A DNA stretch of 64,000 nucleotides, taken from the NCBI RefSeq assembly GCF_021155765.1, contig NC_060118.1, positions 4,712,001 to 4,776,000 on the forward strand, in the 5' to 3' direction. Numbering within the stretch: position 1 is the stretch's first letter; the number at the start of each line of letters is the position of its first letter. Below the pieces are notes generated by a model, which worked only from the letters and a program-made list of their open reading frames with translations, was not told the origin of the DNA and made no database searches. Below, in pieces: positions 22,217 through 30,693 of the stretch. A program made the translations under genes and the position numbers. The stretch comes from Diprion similis. Taxonomy: Eukaryota > Arthropoda > Insecta > Hymenoptera > Diprionidae.

Positions 22217-23290
22217 TTGACCGATTGGGACTTGCTGAAATATGCAAAAATCTTCAAGATTCCCTATTTCCGCGGTGTTTTCATGCGGAACGAAATGCCC
22301 AAAAACGGTCCACGAAAAAACGAGTCAGCTATAGTCAACCTCGACGACAAAGAGGGTCCGGGAACACACTGGGTTGCTTACAAGAAACGTGACGATAACA
22401 TTGATTACTTTGACAGTTTCGGTAACCTTCAACCACCCTCAGACCTCATAAAATATCTCGGTATTGGTAGCGTTAAATACAATCATGAAAGGTACCAGGA
22501 TTACGATACGTTTGAATGCGGACATTTGTGCTTGAAATTTTTGAGCGGTGAGCTATATAAGTATGGTGCATATCTCAACACAGCCAGTCTATCACTCGCA
22601 ACCATGGATGATTCACTAACGTTAACAATTTCGGGAACCACTTCGATTCTCGAAGCGCAATATTTCCCACGGATTGAACTTGCTCGTGATAAAAGTTATG
22701 CTCTTGGCTTGGTAGAATTGTTAACCTTTCATTCGATCTCCAACGTTGATGTTGGTCACAATAAAATTTACGTGGTTGATAGAGTGATCACCATACCTGC
22801 CGGCAGCTACGAGATTGAAGGCATAGAGAAGTATCTCCAAAACGTGCTAAGAAACACAAACATCAGGCTCGACATTAAACCCAACAACAACACTTTACGC
22901 AGCGAAATCACATGCAACCACATTCTAAACTTTGAACTGAACGATTCCATTGCTCAACTTTTGGGATTCACACCTCGTGTATTGGAGGCTGATAGAACTC
23001 ACGAATCAGACGTGCCTGTAACTATACTCAAGGTCAACGCGTTGCGAGTTGAGTGCAGCATTACCACGCGTGCCTACGTCAACGGACGTAAAATACACAC
23101 TATTCACGAATTTTTTCCAACCGTCCCACCAGGATATAAGATCGTGGAAGTGCCGTCGCACGTCATTTACCTTCCGATCACCGTCAGGACCATAGATCAC
23201 GTTCAGCTTCGGTTAGTAGATCAAGACGGAGAATTGGTTAATTTTCGTGGTGAAGTTATAACTGTGAGACTACACATCAAATCTCAATAA
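22217..23290 (+). CDS. Adenain-like cysteine protease joined in frame to a putative penton-like protein
   Basis: One open frame of 357 codons with two unlike halves. Residues 1-129 are an adenovirus-type (C5/Ulp1-like) maturation protease: His in GTHWVAY, Asp in YFDSFG, and Gln then Cys in RYQDYDTFECGH, Gln and Cys seven residues apart as in adenain. Residue 130 (22604) is a Met, and the remaining 228 residues look like a separate beta-rich protein (SLTLTISGTTSI, YFPRIELA), likely the single-jelly-roll penton-type minor capsid protein. No ATG lies at the front of the protease similarity: the frame simply opens upstream and overlaps the pX-like ORF, so the protease may once have been continuous with it and lost the link by a frameshift near 22190. 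The penton-like half could be translated from its own Met. Confidence 0.75.
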   Translation: MTDWDLLKYAKIFKIPYFRGVFMRNEMPKNGPRKNESAIVNLDDKEGPGTHWVAYKKRDDNIDYFDSFGNLQPPSDLIKYLGIGSVKYNHERYQDYDTFECGHLCLKFLSGELYKYGAYLNTASLSLATMDDSLTLTISGTTSILEAQYFPRIELARDKSYALGLVELLTFHSISNVDVGHNKIYVVDRVITIPAGSYEIEGIEKYLQNVLRNTNIRLDIKPNNNTLRSEITCNHILNFELNDSIAQLLGFTPRVLEADRTHESDVPVTILKVNALRVECSITTRAYVNGRKIHTIHEFFPTVPPGYKIVEVPSHVIYLPITVRTIDHVQLRLVDQDGELVNFRGEVITVRLHIKSQ

Positions 23291-23293
23291 ACG

Positions 23294-23467
23294 ATGGGTA
23301 TCGTTTATAACAGACAGCCAAAGAATAGGTATATCAGTAAGTCGACATGTCCCGATCAAGTCAGTCATCGATCGATTCACGAACCGTTAACACCTCGGAA
23401 CGTAGAGTTCCTGATAGCTCTGGGCTTGAAACTGACACCTTTTGGAAAAGGAAATTCCGGCAAATAA
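23294..23467 (+). CDS. Small ORF between penton-like and capsid genes
   Basis: 57 codons beginning 3 nt after the preceding stop. Basic N-terminus, then LTPRNVEFLIALGLKLTPFG, a short amphipathic segment. The tight spacing and the position ahead of the capsid gene suggest a real small gene. No domain is recognised; a membrane or scaffold role is only a guess. Confidence 0.45.
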   Translation: MGIVYNRQPKNRYISKSTCPDQVSHRSIHEPLTPRNVEFLIALGLKLTPFGKGNSGK

Positions 23468-23504
23468 GAATCCGATTTTGCTGTTCCGTCGTCTGCTACG
23501 TACC

Positions 23505-24721
23505 ATGGAAGAAGAAATTTAAAACATTCAAACACCGGTCATCTTCGACGAATCCATTGTGCATTACGAAATTCACGCTCACAAACCTTACGCCTCGTCA
23601 ACTTTCAACAACAGCGATGAAATTCGAATCACCGTTCAGCATCAGATTTATGCATATTACCCGGCAAAAGTTCAGTCCATATCCACGGACGACTCTTGAA
23701 AGCTGATGGAACAGCGACTGTGAACACGCAGTTCGTAAACAACGCCGTCTGTCATTTATTTGAAGAAATTCGCTACGAAATTAATGCGGTTGAGATCGAC
23801 AGAAGCAAGAATGTTGGCTTGACAAGTCTAATGAAGGGTTACGCTTCTCTGAACCCTGGTCAGAGTTGGCTAATGGAAAACGCAGGATGGCTTGGCGTGG
23901 AAGAGAAGAAAAAATCAACCGATGCCGAGGGTAATTTTGACGTATTGATACCGCTCAGCACGATACTGGGTTTTGCTGAAGACTACCGCAAGATCGTTGT
24001 CAATGCCAAACACGAGTTGATTTTAACGAGATCCAAAACTGATGTAAACGCGATTGTGCAGAGTCAAGAGGAGGAATACAAAATCGTGATCAATACAGTG
24101 GAATGGCTCGTACCGTATTTGAAACTTGCGGATCAGAAAAAAGTTGACCTGCTGAATTTGGTTGAGAAAGACCCGCCTATTTCGATGAGCTTCCGCAGTT
24201 TGGAATCGTACGGATATCCTTTACTTCTCACTACATCGAAGCACGTTTGGACTGTGAAAACTTCCATTCAGCTTGAAAAGCCTCGATATGTAATTTTGGC
24301 CTTCCAAACAAGTCGAAAGAACAAGATCGGCAAGAACGCAAGTCATTTCGATCACTGCAATGTCACGGACGTCAAGCTGTTTTTAAACTCACAATCTTAT
24401 CCGTACGGTAACCTGAACCTAAACATGAGTCGTAATCTGTACGCACTCTTGTACGAGATGTACGCAAACTTCCAAGCTACCTACTACGACAAGAACCCCG
24501 AGCCGTTGCTGACAAGGAGTGAATTTCTTCAGAAGTCTCCCTTATTCGTTATTGACTGTTCAAAACAAAACGAATCCTTGAAGTACGGACCCGTTGACAT
24601 CCGCCTTAAATTTGAAGCTAAAGCCAACTTTCACGCTGAAACATCAGCGTACTGCTTGATTGTTCACGATCGAATCGTTGAATACAACCCACTCAGTGGT
24701 GGGGTGAAAAAGTTGGTATAA
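23505..24721 (+). pseudogene. Putative double-jelly-roll major capsid protein, disrupted
   Basis: The first Met at 23505 is followed by TAA at 23520-23522. The same frame then continues with PVIFDESIVHYEIHAH and FNNSDEIRI until TGA at 23697, while the main frame (23696-24721, 341 codons) carries FEEIRYEINAVEIDRSKN, QSWLMENAGWL and long beta-rich segments ending VHDRIVEYNPLSGG. So there is one early stop and one frameshift near 23655-23700. Size, position after the penton-like gene and beta content fit a double-jelly-roll capsid subunit, which in this lineage forms the pseudo-hexagonal capsomer. The fold assignment is from context and motif familiarity. Confidence 0.6.
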
Positions 24722-24758
24722 AAGCTGACCAATTCCCACCGCCTCTCACAGTCGAAAC

Positions 24759-25355
24759 ATGGAGCTCATCGTTGACATACAAGGCTTCCGTAGACCTTGC
24801 GACAACACCTTCACGTTGCAAGAATTGGCTGTAATTTCAATCTACTCGGAAGCACCTCCATCGACGTTTCTCTTCAAGCCACCTTACGAATGGGACTGTC
24901 TGCACGTCAAATATAAAAGCCAAAATTCATGGTTGCAACGCAATTTTCACGGTCTACCTTGGAGCTGTGGAAATATACCGTTCGAGAAAGTGGAATGGAC
25001 AATTGAATACGAGCTGAGCAAAGCTCGCAGGGTGTACGTGAAGGGAGAAGAAAAACGAGATTGGCTGCTTAAAATTGTCCCCAAAGTTCAAATCATCGAT
25101 TTGCTGGACTTGGGCTGTCCATCGCTTCAAACCATTCAAAAAACTTCGGCTGTACATGTACGATGTGACGAGCACACAATACCCAACGCAAACTGTGCAG
25201 CTCGAAACTCCATGTTACTCCAAAATTGGTTACTGAATCACCATGTTTTACGGATGGCGACGGTGAGCGATTTGTGCTACTGCGCAGAAGCATCTACAAG
25301 AACGATCCCGCATTCCTGGCGAAAATATCATCCTGGTTACGATACTGTTGAATAA
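24759..25355 (+). CDS. Conserved ORF of unknown function at the end of the late block
   Basis: 198 codons, intact, 38 nt after the capsid stop. It opens MELIVDIQGFRRP, a hydrophobic strand with Asp followed by Gly, then FTLQELAVISIYSE, and has FKPPYEWDCL, SWLQRNFHGLPWSCG, YVKGEEKRDWL and a Cys-containing tail (CPSL, CDEH, NCAARN). The strand-Asp start and the alternating pattern recall RNase-H-like or exonuclease folds, but no full catalytic set is evident, so no function is assigned. Its preservation next to broken neighbours is notable. Confidence 0.65.
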   Translation: MELIVDIQGFRRPCDNTFTLQELAVISIYSEAPPSTFLFKPPYEWDCLHVKYKSQNSWLQRNFHGLPWSCGNIPFEKVEWTIEYELSKARRVYVKGEEKRDWLLKIVPKVQIIDLLDLGCPSLQTIQKTSAVHVRCDEHTIPNANCAARNSMLLQNWLLNHHVLRMATVSDLCYCAEASTRTIPHSWRKYHPGYDTVE

Positions 25356-25386
25356 AATTATTGTACTAACGTTATAAAGTAATTTC

Positions 25387-25564
25387 AATAAAGCTTTTTT
25401 TAAAATATTTATGCATTAATTTGATACCTCACCTTTCGCTGTTTAGAGTATAATTTCTCCCATACTTATATCATTATCAGGAGGAGGAAGGTTTTAAGCT
25501 AAATGATAAACGCATAATAATTTCATTTTTTTTTAAATTTTTTTTTTATTTTTTTTTTTTTATT
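25387..25564. terminator. Convergent polyadenylation region with long T tract
   Basis: AATAAA at 25387-25392 serves the plus-strand block, 32 nt after its last stop. TTTATT at 25559-25564 (AATAAA on the minus strand) serves the ssDNA-binding-like gene. Between them lies an A/T-rich spacer with poly-T runs at 25528-25560. Confidence 0.6.
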
Positions 25565-25609
25565 GAACGCATGACTTTTACAAGGTAGTGGATATACGTG
25601 ATGTGTAGA

Positions 25610-25915
25610 TCATACATAAATAAATTCAAGTTGGCCATACGGTCCACCAAGGTAGCGTATGCGCAATCGTGCATCCTTACTGGCTGTGGTCACCTTCTGG
25701 AACAGCTCTTCGTCTTCTTGGAGGGCTTTATTCAACCGGTTTGGAAGAAAAATGGTAAAGGAATCCTCCAAGTCTGCAACCACTTTGTCGCCGAACTTCG
25801 TTTTCACTCGACGAACACTGCTTACTCTGTACTCGTAGTATTCGTCAAGGTCTGCCAGCTTTTCCAATGGCAAGAAAGTCTCCAAGCGTGCGATTTCATT
25901 TAATTTTGCGAAGTC
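25610..25915 (-). CDS. Putative OB-fold single-stranded-DNA-binding protein
   Basis: 101 codons from the Met at 25915 (MDFAKLNEI); the frame is open a further 12 codons but lacks similarity there. A short helix precedes a compact beta-rich core: YYEYRVSSVRRVKTKFGDKV, then DLEDSFTIFLPNRL, and it ends with RIRYLGGPYGQLEFI. The Tyr-Arg-Val strand, the basic turn and the strand pairs are what an OB-fold shows. Protein-primed replicons usually encode such a protein to coat displaced strands during polB replication. It is transcribed from the right-hand promoter towards the centre. Confidence 0.55.
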   Translation of the reverse strand, partial: DFAKLNEIARLETFLPLEKLADLDEYYEYRVSSVRRVKTKFGDKVVADLEDSFTIFLPNRLNKALQEDEELFQKVTTASKDARLRIRYLGGPYGQLEFIYV

Positions 25916-25968
25916 CATGATGATGGTTACTGTTGACTCGTATTTCCTCAAATCTTCTTGTGAGTTGA

Positions 25969-26094
25969 TACAGTTCGGATCTGATTTTTAGGAGTTGTTT
26001 TACTTCTTCGATATTCTTGATTAAAAATTGTTACAGTTCGGATCTGATTTTTAGGAGTCGTTTTACTTCTTCGACCTTCTTGATTAAAAGTTGT
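25969..26094. repeat. 63-bp direct tandem duplication
   Basis: TACAGTTCGGATCTGATTTT starts at 25969 and again at 26032, and similarity continues through TCTTGATTAAAA. The period is 63 bp, a multiple of 3, so it repeats 21 codons (ending LLKIRSEL) of the small minus-strand ORF. The repeat next to the ssDNA-binding gene stays open past that point. Confidence 0.85.
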
Positions 26095-26141
26095 AGACGC
26101 TTCTTGAATTCACGTTGTTGTTGATGTGGAGTACTTTTCAT
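26031..26141 (-). CDS. Small coiled-coil ORF at the right promoter
   Basis: 36 codons from the Met at 26141, the first ATG after the right-hand initiator. Sequence is Lys/Leu-rich heptads (KKRLQLLIKKVEEVKRLLK). The longer frame upstream to 26246 begins before the TATA box and is not used. It may be the remnant of a leader protein mirroring the basic ORF at 15878. Confidence 0.4.
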   Translation of the reverse strand: MKSTPHQQQREFKKRLQLLIKKVEEVKRLLKIRSEL

Positions 26142-26156
26142 GAAGAACAGCTTGGA

Positions 26157-26190
26157 ACTGACGCTAACCTTTGCGATTCCAACTTTTATA
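26157..26190 (-). promoter_or_regulatory. TATA box and initiator, right promoter of the element
   Basis: On the minus strand TATAAAAG (26190-26183) is followed about 29 nt later by TCAGT (26161-26157), the arthropod initiator consensus. It lies just inside the right terminal repeat, mirroring the left promoter. Confidence 0.7.
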
Positions 26191-26218
26191 ACACTGATCC
26201 CCCACTTGCGTTTTGAAA

Positions 26219-26985
26219 TTTGGTGGGGAGGGGAAAAGAATGTCATATGGTTAAAATCACTTCAGACTTTGGACTTTTGATAAGAATGATACGTGGTTCG
26301 ATATCGTGGGAACGGAAAGTCACGTGGTTCACCCCAGCCATTCTCGGAACTATTAATTGTCGAATGTTAGGTGGTTGATATCGGGTTACCGAAAACAATT
26401 CTCGGAACTGTTAATTGTGGAATGTAGGGTGTCAAATATCGTGGTTCACCCTAGCCATTCTCGGAACTATTAATTGTCGAATGTTACGTGGTTGATATCA
26501 TACTGGTCTTTGGACCACAGAAGCAGTTTTCGAGAAAAGAATGTCACGTAATTGATATCGGGTTAACGAAAACAATTCTCGGAACTGTTAGTTGCGGAAT
26601 GTAGGGTGTCAAATATCACACCGCAAGCCGCTCAAAGTTAATCGGAACATTCCTGAGTTGGGTACGTTGGGAACAGAAGGGTTTGCGTCTCCGCTACACC
26701 TCGACCGTCGGTAGGGGAGAATAACAGCGAGGCCGATGGTAAAGCCACGTGATTTTGACCTTCGGTCGATGAAACAGTCGGTAAAACAGCAAGATTTAGA
26801 CCCTCGGCTGATAAGACTGTCGGTAAGGTTGAACCTTCGGTCGATAAATAGGTAGCGCCATTTTGATCGACGGTCGGTACAGTAGACTGTGACGTCATCG
26901 CGGAGAAGGGTTTGAGTCTGGGGGAAAATGTCGGTAAGTGTCGGTAACAGGAATCTGTGCGCAGAACTCTCCTTGTAATACTACT
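26219..26985. repeat. Right terminal inverted repeat (about 770 bp)
   Basis: Reverse complement of the left repeat with small differences. It contains an extra internal duplication: the segment with CCATTCTCGGAACTATTAAT occurs at 26338 and again at 26454. It lacks a part with two CACGTG motifs that the left repeat has at 15543-15600. The termini and the outermost 130 bp agree closely. Confidence 0.9.
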
Positions 26986-26991
26986 TCTAAG
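26986..26991. repeat. Right target-site duplication of the Polinton (TCTAAG)
   Basis: Identical to 14970-14975; see the left copy. Confidence 0.92.
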
Positions 26992-29433
26992 CTTCCAAAT
27001 TGATATTTCTCCGATGATACGGTGAGGCAGTAATAATTGCGAATATCTTGTTGGAGATCGATCCCATCGACCTCCGTATGAGTATGTCTATGTTGAGTGT
27101 CTATGTTGCATGAGTTTGAGTGTGTGTATGTAAGTATGTGTTCTAAGGAGTGTGTGATAATCTGCGTGCGGTATGGACGACTGAACGAAAAAAAGGGATT
27201 AGGATGAGCGAACAGCACGAACGAAAGGATAAAACTTAGTATGTATGAAAGATCGAGAGAGTAAGGACGCGAATGCTAAATCGAGAGATAATCAATTATA
27301 ACGAACGAAAATCCATTTAATAACGCGTAGATAATTTATTAATCGTCTTCTGGGAACCATGTTCCGGTTCGCTTAATTGTAATGTTGTTTAATTGATTAA
27401 TATATTTATAATTATATTTTGCCGGCACGCTCAGCTTTAATATTATTAGTGAATTCACCTCCCTCTCTCTTCCTCCCGTTAAATCTTTAATAATCTACTT
27501 CTCGGATTTCATACACTTTTATGGTCACACAATCAGTCCATCGTCAGGTTGTGCCGCGTGCTTCTCCTCGGAAATGAACGTCGTTTCCGGAACCACGAAC
27601 TTCGTTGTGTTTCACCGGACGTGACATTTTCCTGATTTCATTCCCACCAGTGGCTAACAATTTGCGACCGCAGGATTGTTTGTACGGAAGTATCGCGTTA
27701 ACAATGAAATGATACAAAAATCGTGTATAGTGAACGTATTTTTTGTATCGGACGAACTTCGAAACGTCAATTTTCAAAACTCATAACTTTACAGATAAGT
27801 GATAAACCGAATACCGTCCAGTAAAGTTCACATATTCTTGGTAACTTATGAATTTATTCTACTGCAATTATTGGATGTTACAGCAGATGAAATTCATTTT
27901 ATTTTTTAACTTCAATAATTCTAGTTCTAATATCTAAGGTTTCAGTTTACAGTACAGTCTAGCAAACATTCAATGGCATTTATCTCTCTTGTACTTTGCC
28001 GTATTGAAATTTGTAAGTTTTATACAGAAAATAAAATAAAAATACCCAATAATGTCCATACATATTGTTACAAAGGGTAAAATCACCCGTTTTACCCCCC
28101 TTTCAAATGATCTAGTAGTCGGCAAGTGACGTAAGAAGTCTAAGCGTTCTTATGTCATAAACTGAATAGGATTCATTTCATCATTCATAGGCTGTATCAA
28201 CCATTACTATTGTAAAAACAGTCCTCTTTCAGACTCGAAACTGAAAACACATGTAACCATTGAAAGTATTTTTCTCAATTTTTCTCATTTATCGCCTTCT
28301 ATTGATTCCGCCAACGAAGCTCTCGTATACCCACTTTTATTCGAAACGCGAGTCCGCTTCAATATGTATAATTGAATTCACAACAATATAGGTTTTTGGA
28401 GTCGCTTACGGTTGGCGGTTGTACTGCGGCGTGTCAACAAGCACGGCGAACACCAACGTTTCCATAAAGTTTGAAAAGTGAGAGAAAAAAAGAAGAGAAA
28501 AGGCGAAGGAAAGCGAAGCCACAGCTCAAACTCTGCCTTGAACAGCATGACGAATAAATAAGCAGCCTCTATGAACACGTTGTGAAATAGTCACTCGAAT
28601 CTGTACCTAACTTTAATATGTTCACGAAAATGTTTCTCGTTAGCGAGGCCAGATGTCACGCATCATTGTCGACTGCTGAAAGACTCGCAAGTGTTTCATC
28701 TTCCTCTTATGAAAGATTTAGTATCCATGATAATGAATTATCAGTATATTCTATTTACCTGGTATTCAAACACGTGATAAAGTCATTGCATTTCGTGCAT
28801 TTTTCTGATAGTCTCTGTATGCTTTCCGATACCTATATCCCATACTCACGAGTTCCGTGAGATCGCGCACTACGCAAAGTTTTTATTTTCTCGCAGAGTT
28901 GGAATTCCTTTCGTACTTCGAATTACCCGAAGATCCGTATTATAGGCACAGATTTAACGTCTTGGAGAGATTTTATCACTTCGGCCGGAAAACTGATTTC
29001 AACAATTTCCGACCGCTTTTCTATTTCAACCAAACCTACTTTACTCGACAGTCTGTAATTCATTGCCCATCATTCGTATACCCAAGAAGGGTGTGAGTGC
29101 AAGGTATCCGCAGTATACAAGATCATTCTGACGTTAGTCCTGTTAAGATTCGATGTAACGGGGACGCCTTCCAATTCAGCATTGTTGGGCGAGATGATGT
29201 CTCGCCACTCAAAGTTCGAACGTTCGTATTCGAAGAAATCGCACAACAGTGCTGTCGGCTCTCGCCGTCTCGCATACACGATTTCAGCTCCTACAATCAA
29301 TTCTTCTGAGGGGCGCTAGACAAAAAAACGGAATAGACACAGCGTTTCGAAACCTAATTCGGTATGTCGAGTAATCTAAATTATTTACACCAATCCGCGA
29401 GTTGTTTTGACTCGGAGAGAACAATTTACTCTG
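26992..29433. other. Gene-free interval right of the Polinton
   Basis: GTATG-rich simple sequence at 27070-27140 and A/T-rich DNA. Three consecutive plus-strand frames at 28618-29309 and the minus frame at 29070-29300 show no recognisable family or splice logic and are not called. Confidence 0.4.
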
Positions 29434-29898
29434 TCATTTTTTCAATGCAACTATCTCAGAGTGGCTCTTACGTATCACCGTGACAAGCATTCTTCCACCA
29501 GCCTGCGAATCCTTGGTCATCTTCACCATGCAGGTGTAATCGCGAGTGTTTCCATCCTCAGCATCTCCGACAATTATAGTCCAGTCGATCCCACCGTCAG
29601 AATCACTGAAAGAAGTAACGCGTTCCCCCTCCGTCATCTACCAACCCTCGTATCCCCGAACACTAACGCTGCAAGTTAAGGAGGCGCGGCTGCCTGCTGT
29701 TGTATTTTCCGCATCTCGAGTTACATTCATTGTCAGTACCGAAGACATCATGTCAAATGGCGATTCTTGTCTCGCTCCTAATTGTTTTCCGCCAGCTGTG
29801 AAGTCGTATGGTTCAGATTCATTGTCGAATTCTATATCGACATGACGTTGTAGGATATTCAATCTTTTAATTGTATTTTGGCTGTGATTGTTATACAT
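29434..29898 (-). pseudogene. Ig-like domain gene fragment, interrupted
   Basis: Two abutting pieces in one frame (29638-29898 and 29434-29637) separated by a single TAG at 29638-29640. The first contains AGSRASLTCSVSVRGYEGW, an Ig B-strand Cys followed by a core Trp. The second contains EDGNTRDYTCMVKM, the F-strand Asp-x-Tyr-x-Cys motif. Together they look like one extracellular Ig domain of about 90 residues. There is no signal peptide or membrane segment. It could instead be an exon pair with a very small intron, but no good sites are visible. Confidence 0.35.
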
Positions 29899-30693
29899 AT
29901 AACGGAATAGAGTGAAAATAAAATATTGTGTAACAATGGACGAAAGTTGCGATCGTCAACTTTTGTTCCGTGTCACACACGATAGTTTTTATGACAACTG
30001 CGTGAGAAGTGGTCGGGCCTTGCGTGGTAGTTTTGCGGGACGCGAATGGCCAATTTCTTCTCCCTTAGGACGAAAGTGATCTCCCAAGGGACAATCGTGA
30101 AACAATTGTGAAATGCACATGCGCGAATCCAACCTTACAACACTTGAAGAAATTCGCGACTTTTGACCCGCTTTCCATGCGCGTGCGATGAAAAAAAATG
30201 GTACTGCAACCTCACCACGTTATCATCATCAGTCTTGGGTGACGCCCAAAGAAAGAAACGTGAAGAGGAACATATTGAATACATGAACATCCTACTCATT
30301 TCCGACTAACAGAGCTGTGAAAAACAGAGAAATAACAGAGTTACGTAAAGTTTTCTTTTCTTCCATTTTCCGACTTTGCCACAGTTTACAGTAACTTACA
30401 GATGTCTAAGCACGGAGTGTCTGACTGGACGGGTAGGTATGTATGTACATTGACTCTGTTACATTTTGGATCGAGTTCCGCTTTCTCATTGTAGTTTCGT
30501 CATAATTTGAAGTTTACGCGAGGTTTGTTGTGTGCGAAACACAATGGTGTCGTTCTGCATGTGAGGCTGGCGGGGATTGCCACATCACGAAATCCAGCCA
30601 CCGTGTGTGTAGAGGATGTGACGTCCTAACAGTCAATTCCGGACAACTTAAGAGTTAGACTCGAAATTGAGTCGCGAAAATGAACTGGGACGT
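29899..30693. other. Gene-free interval
   Basis: Moderately G+C-rich in parts (30000-30240) but without a credible frame. No RNA gene recognised. Confidence 0.4.

Larger units (their letters stand above)
14976..26985. mobile_element. Complete Maverick/Polinton-type virus-like element, 12,010 bp
   Basis: Starts AGTAGTATTACAAGGAGAG and ends with the reverse complement, flanked by the perfect 6-bp duplication TCTAAG. The 5'-AG...CT-3' termini, long terminal inverted repeats and gene set (protein-primed-type DNA polymerase B, DDE integrase, adenain-like protease, putative capsid proteins) define the family. Order: polB (+), integrase and two further ORFs (-), pX-like, protease/penton-like, capsid and one unknown ORF (+), ssDNA-binding-like (-). 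It is shorter than the 15-20 kb usual for Polintons, and no packaging ATPase was found. Several genes carry frameshifts or stops, so it is a degraded copy rather than an active provirus. Confidence 0.95.

Noticed and set aside
28618-29309. Three consecutive plus-strand frames without long gaps
   Set aside because: They are in different frames or separated by stops, with no recognisable family; treated as chance.
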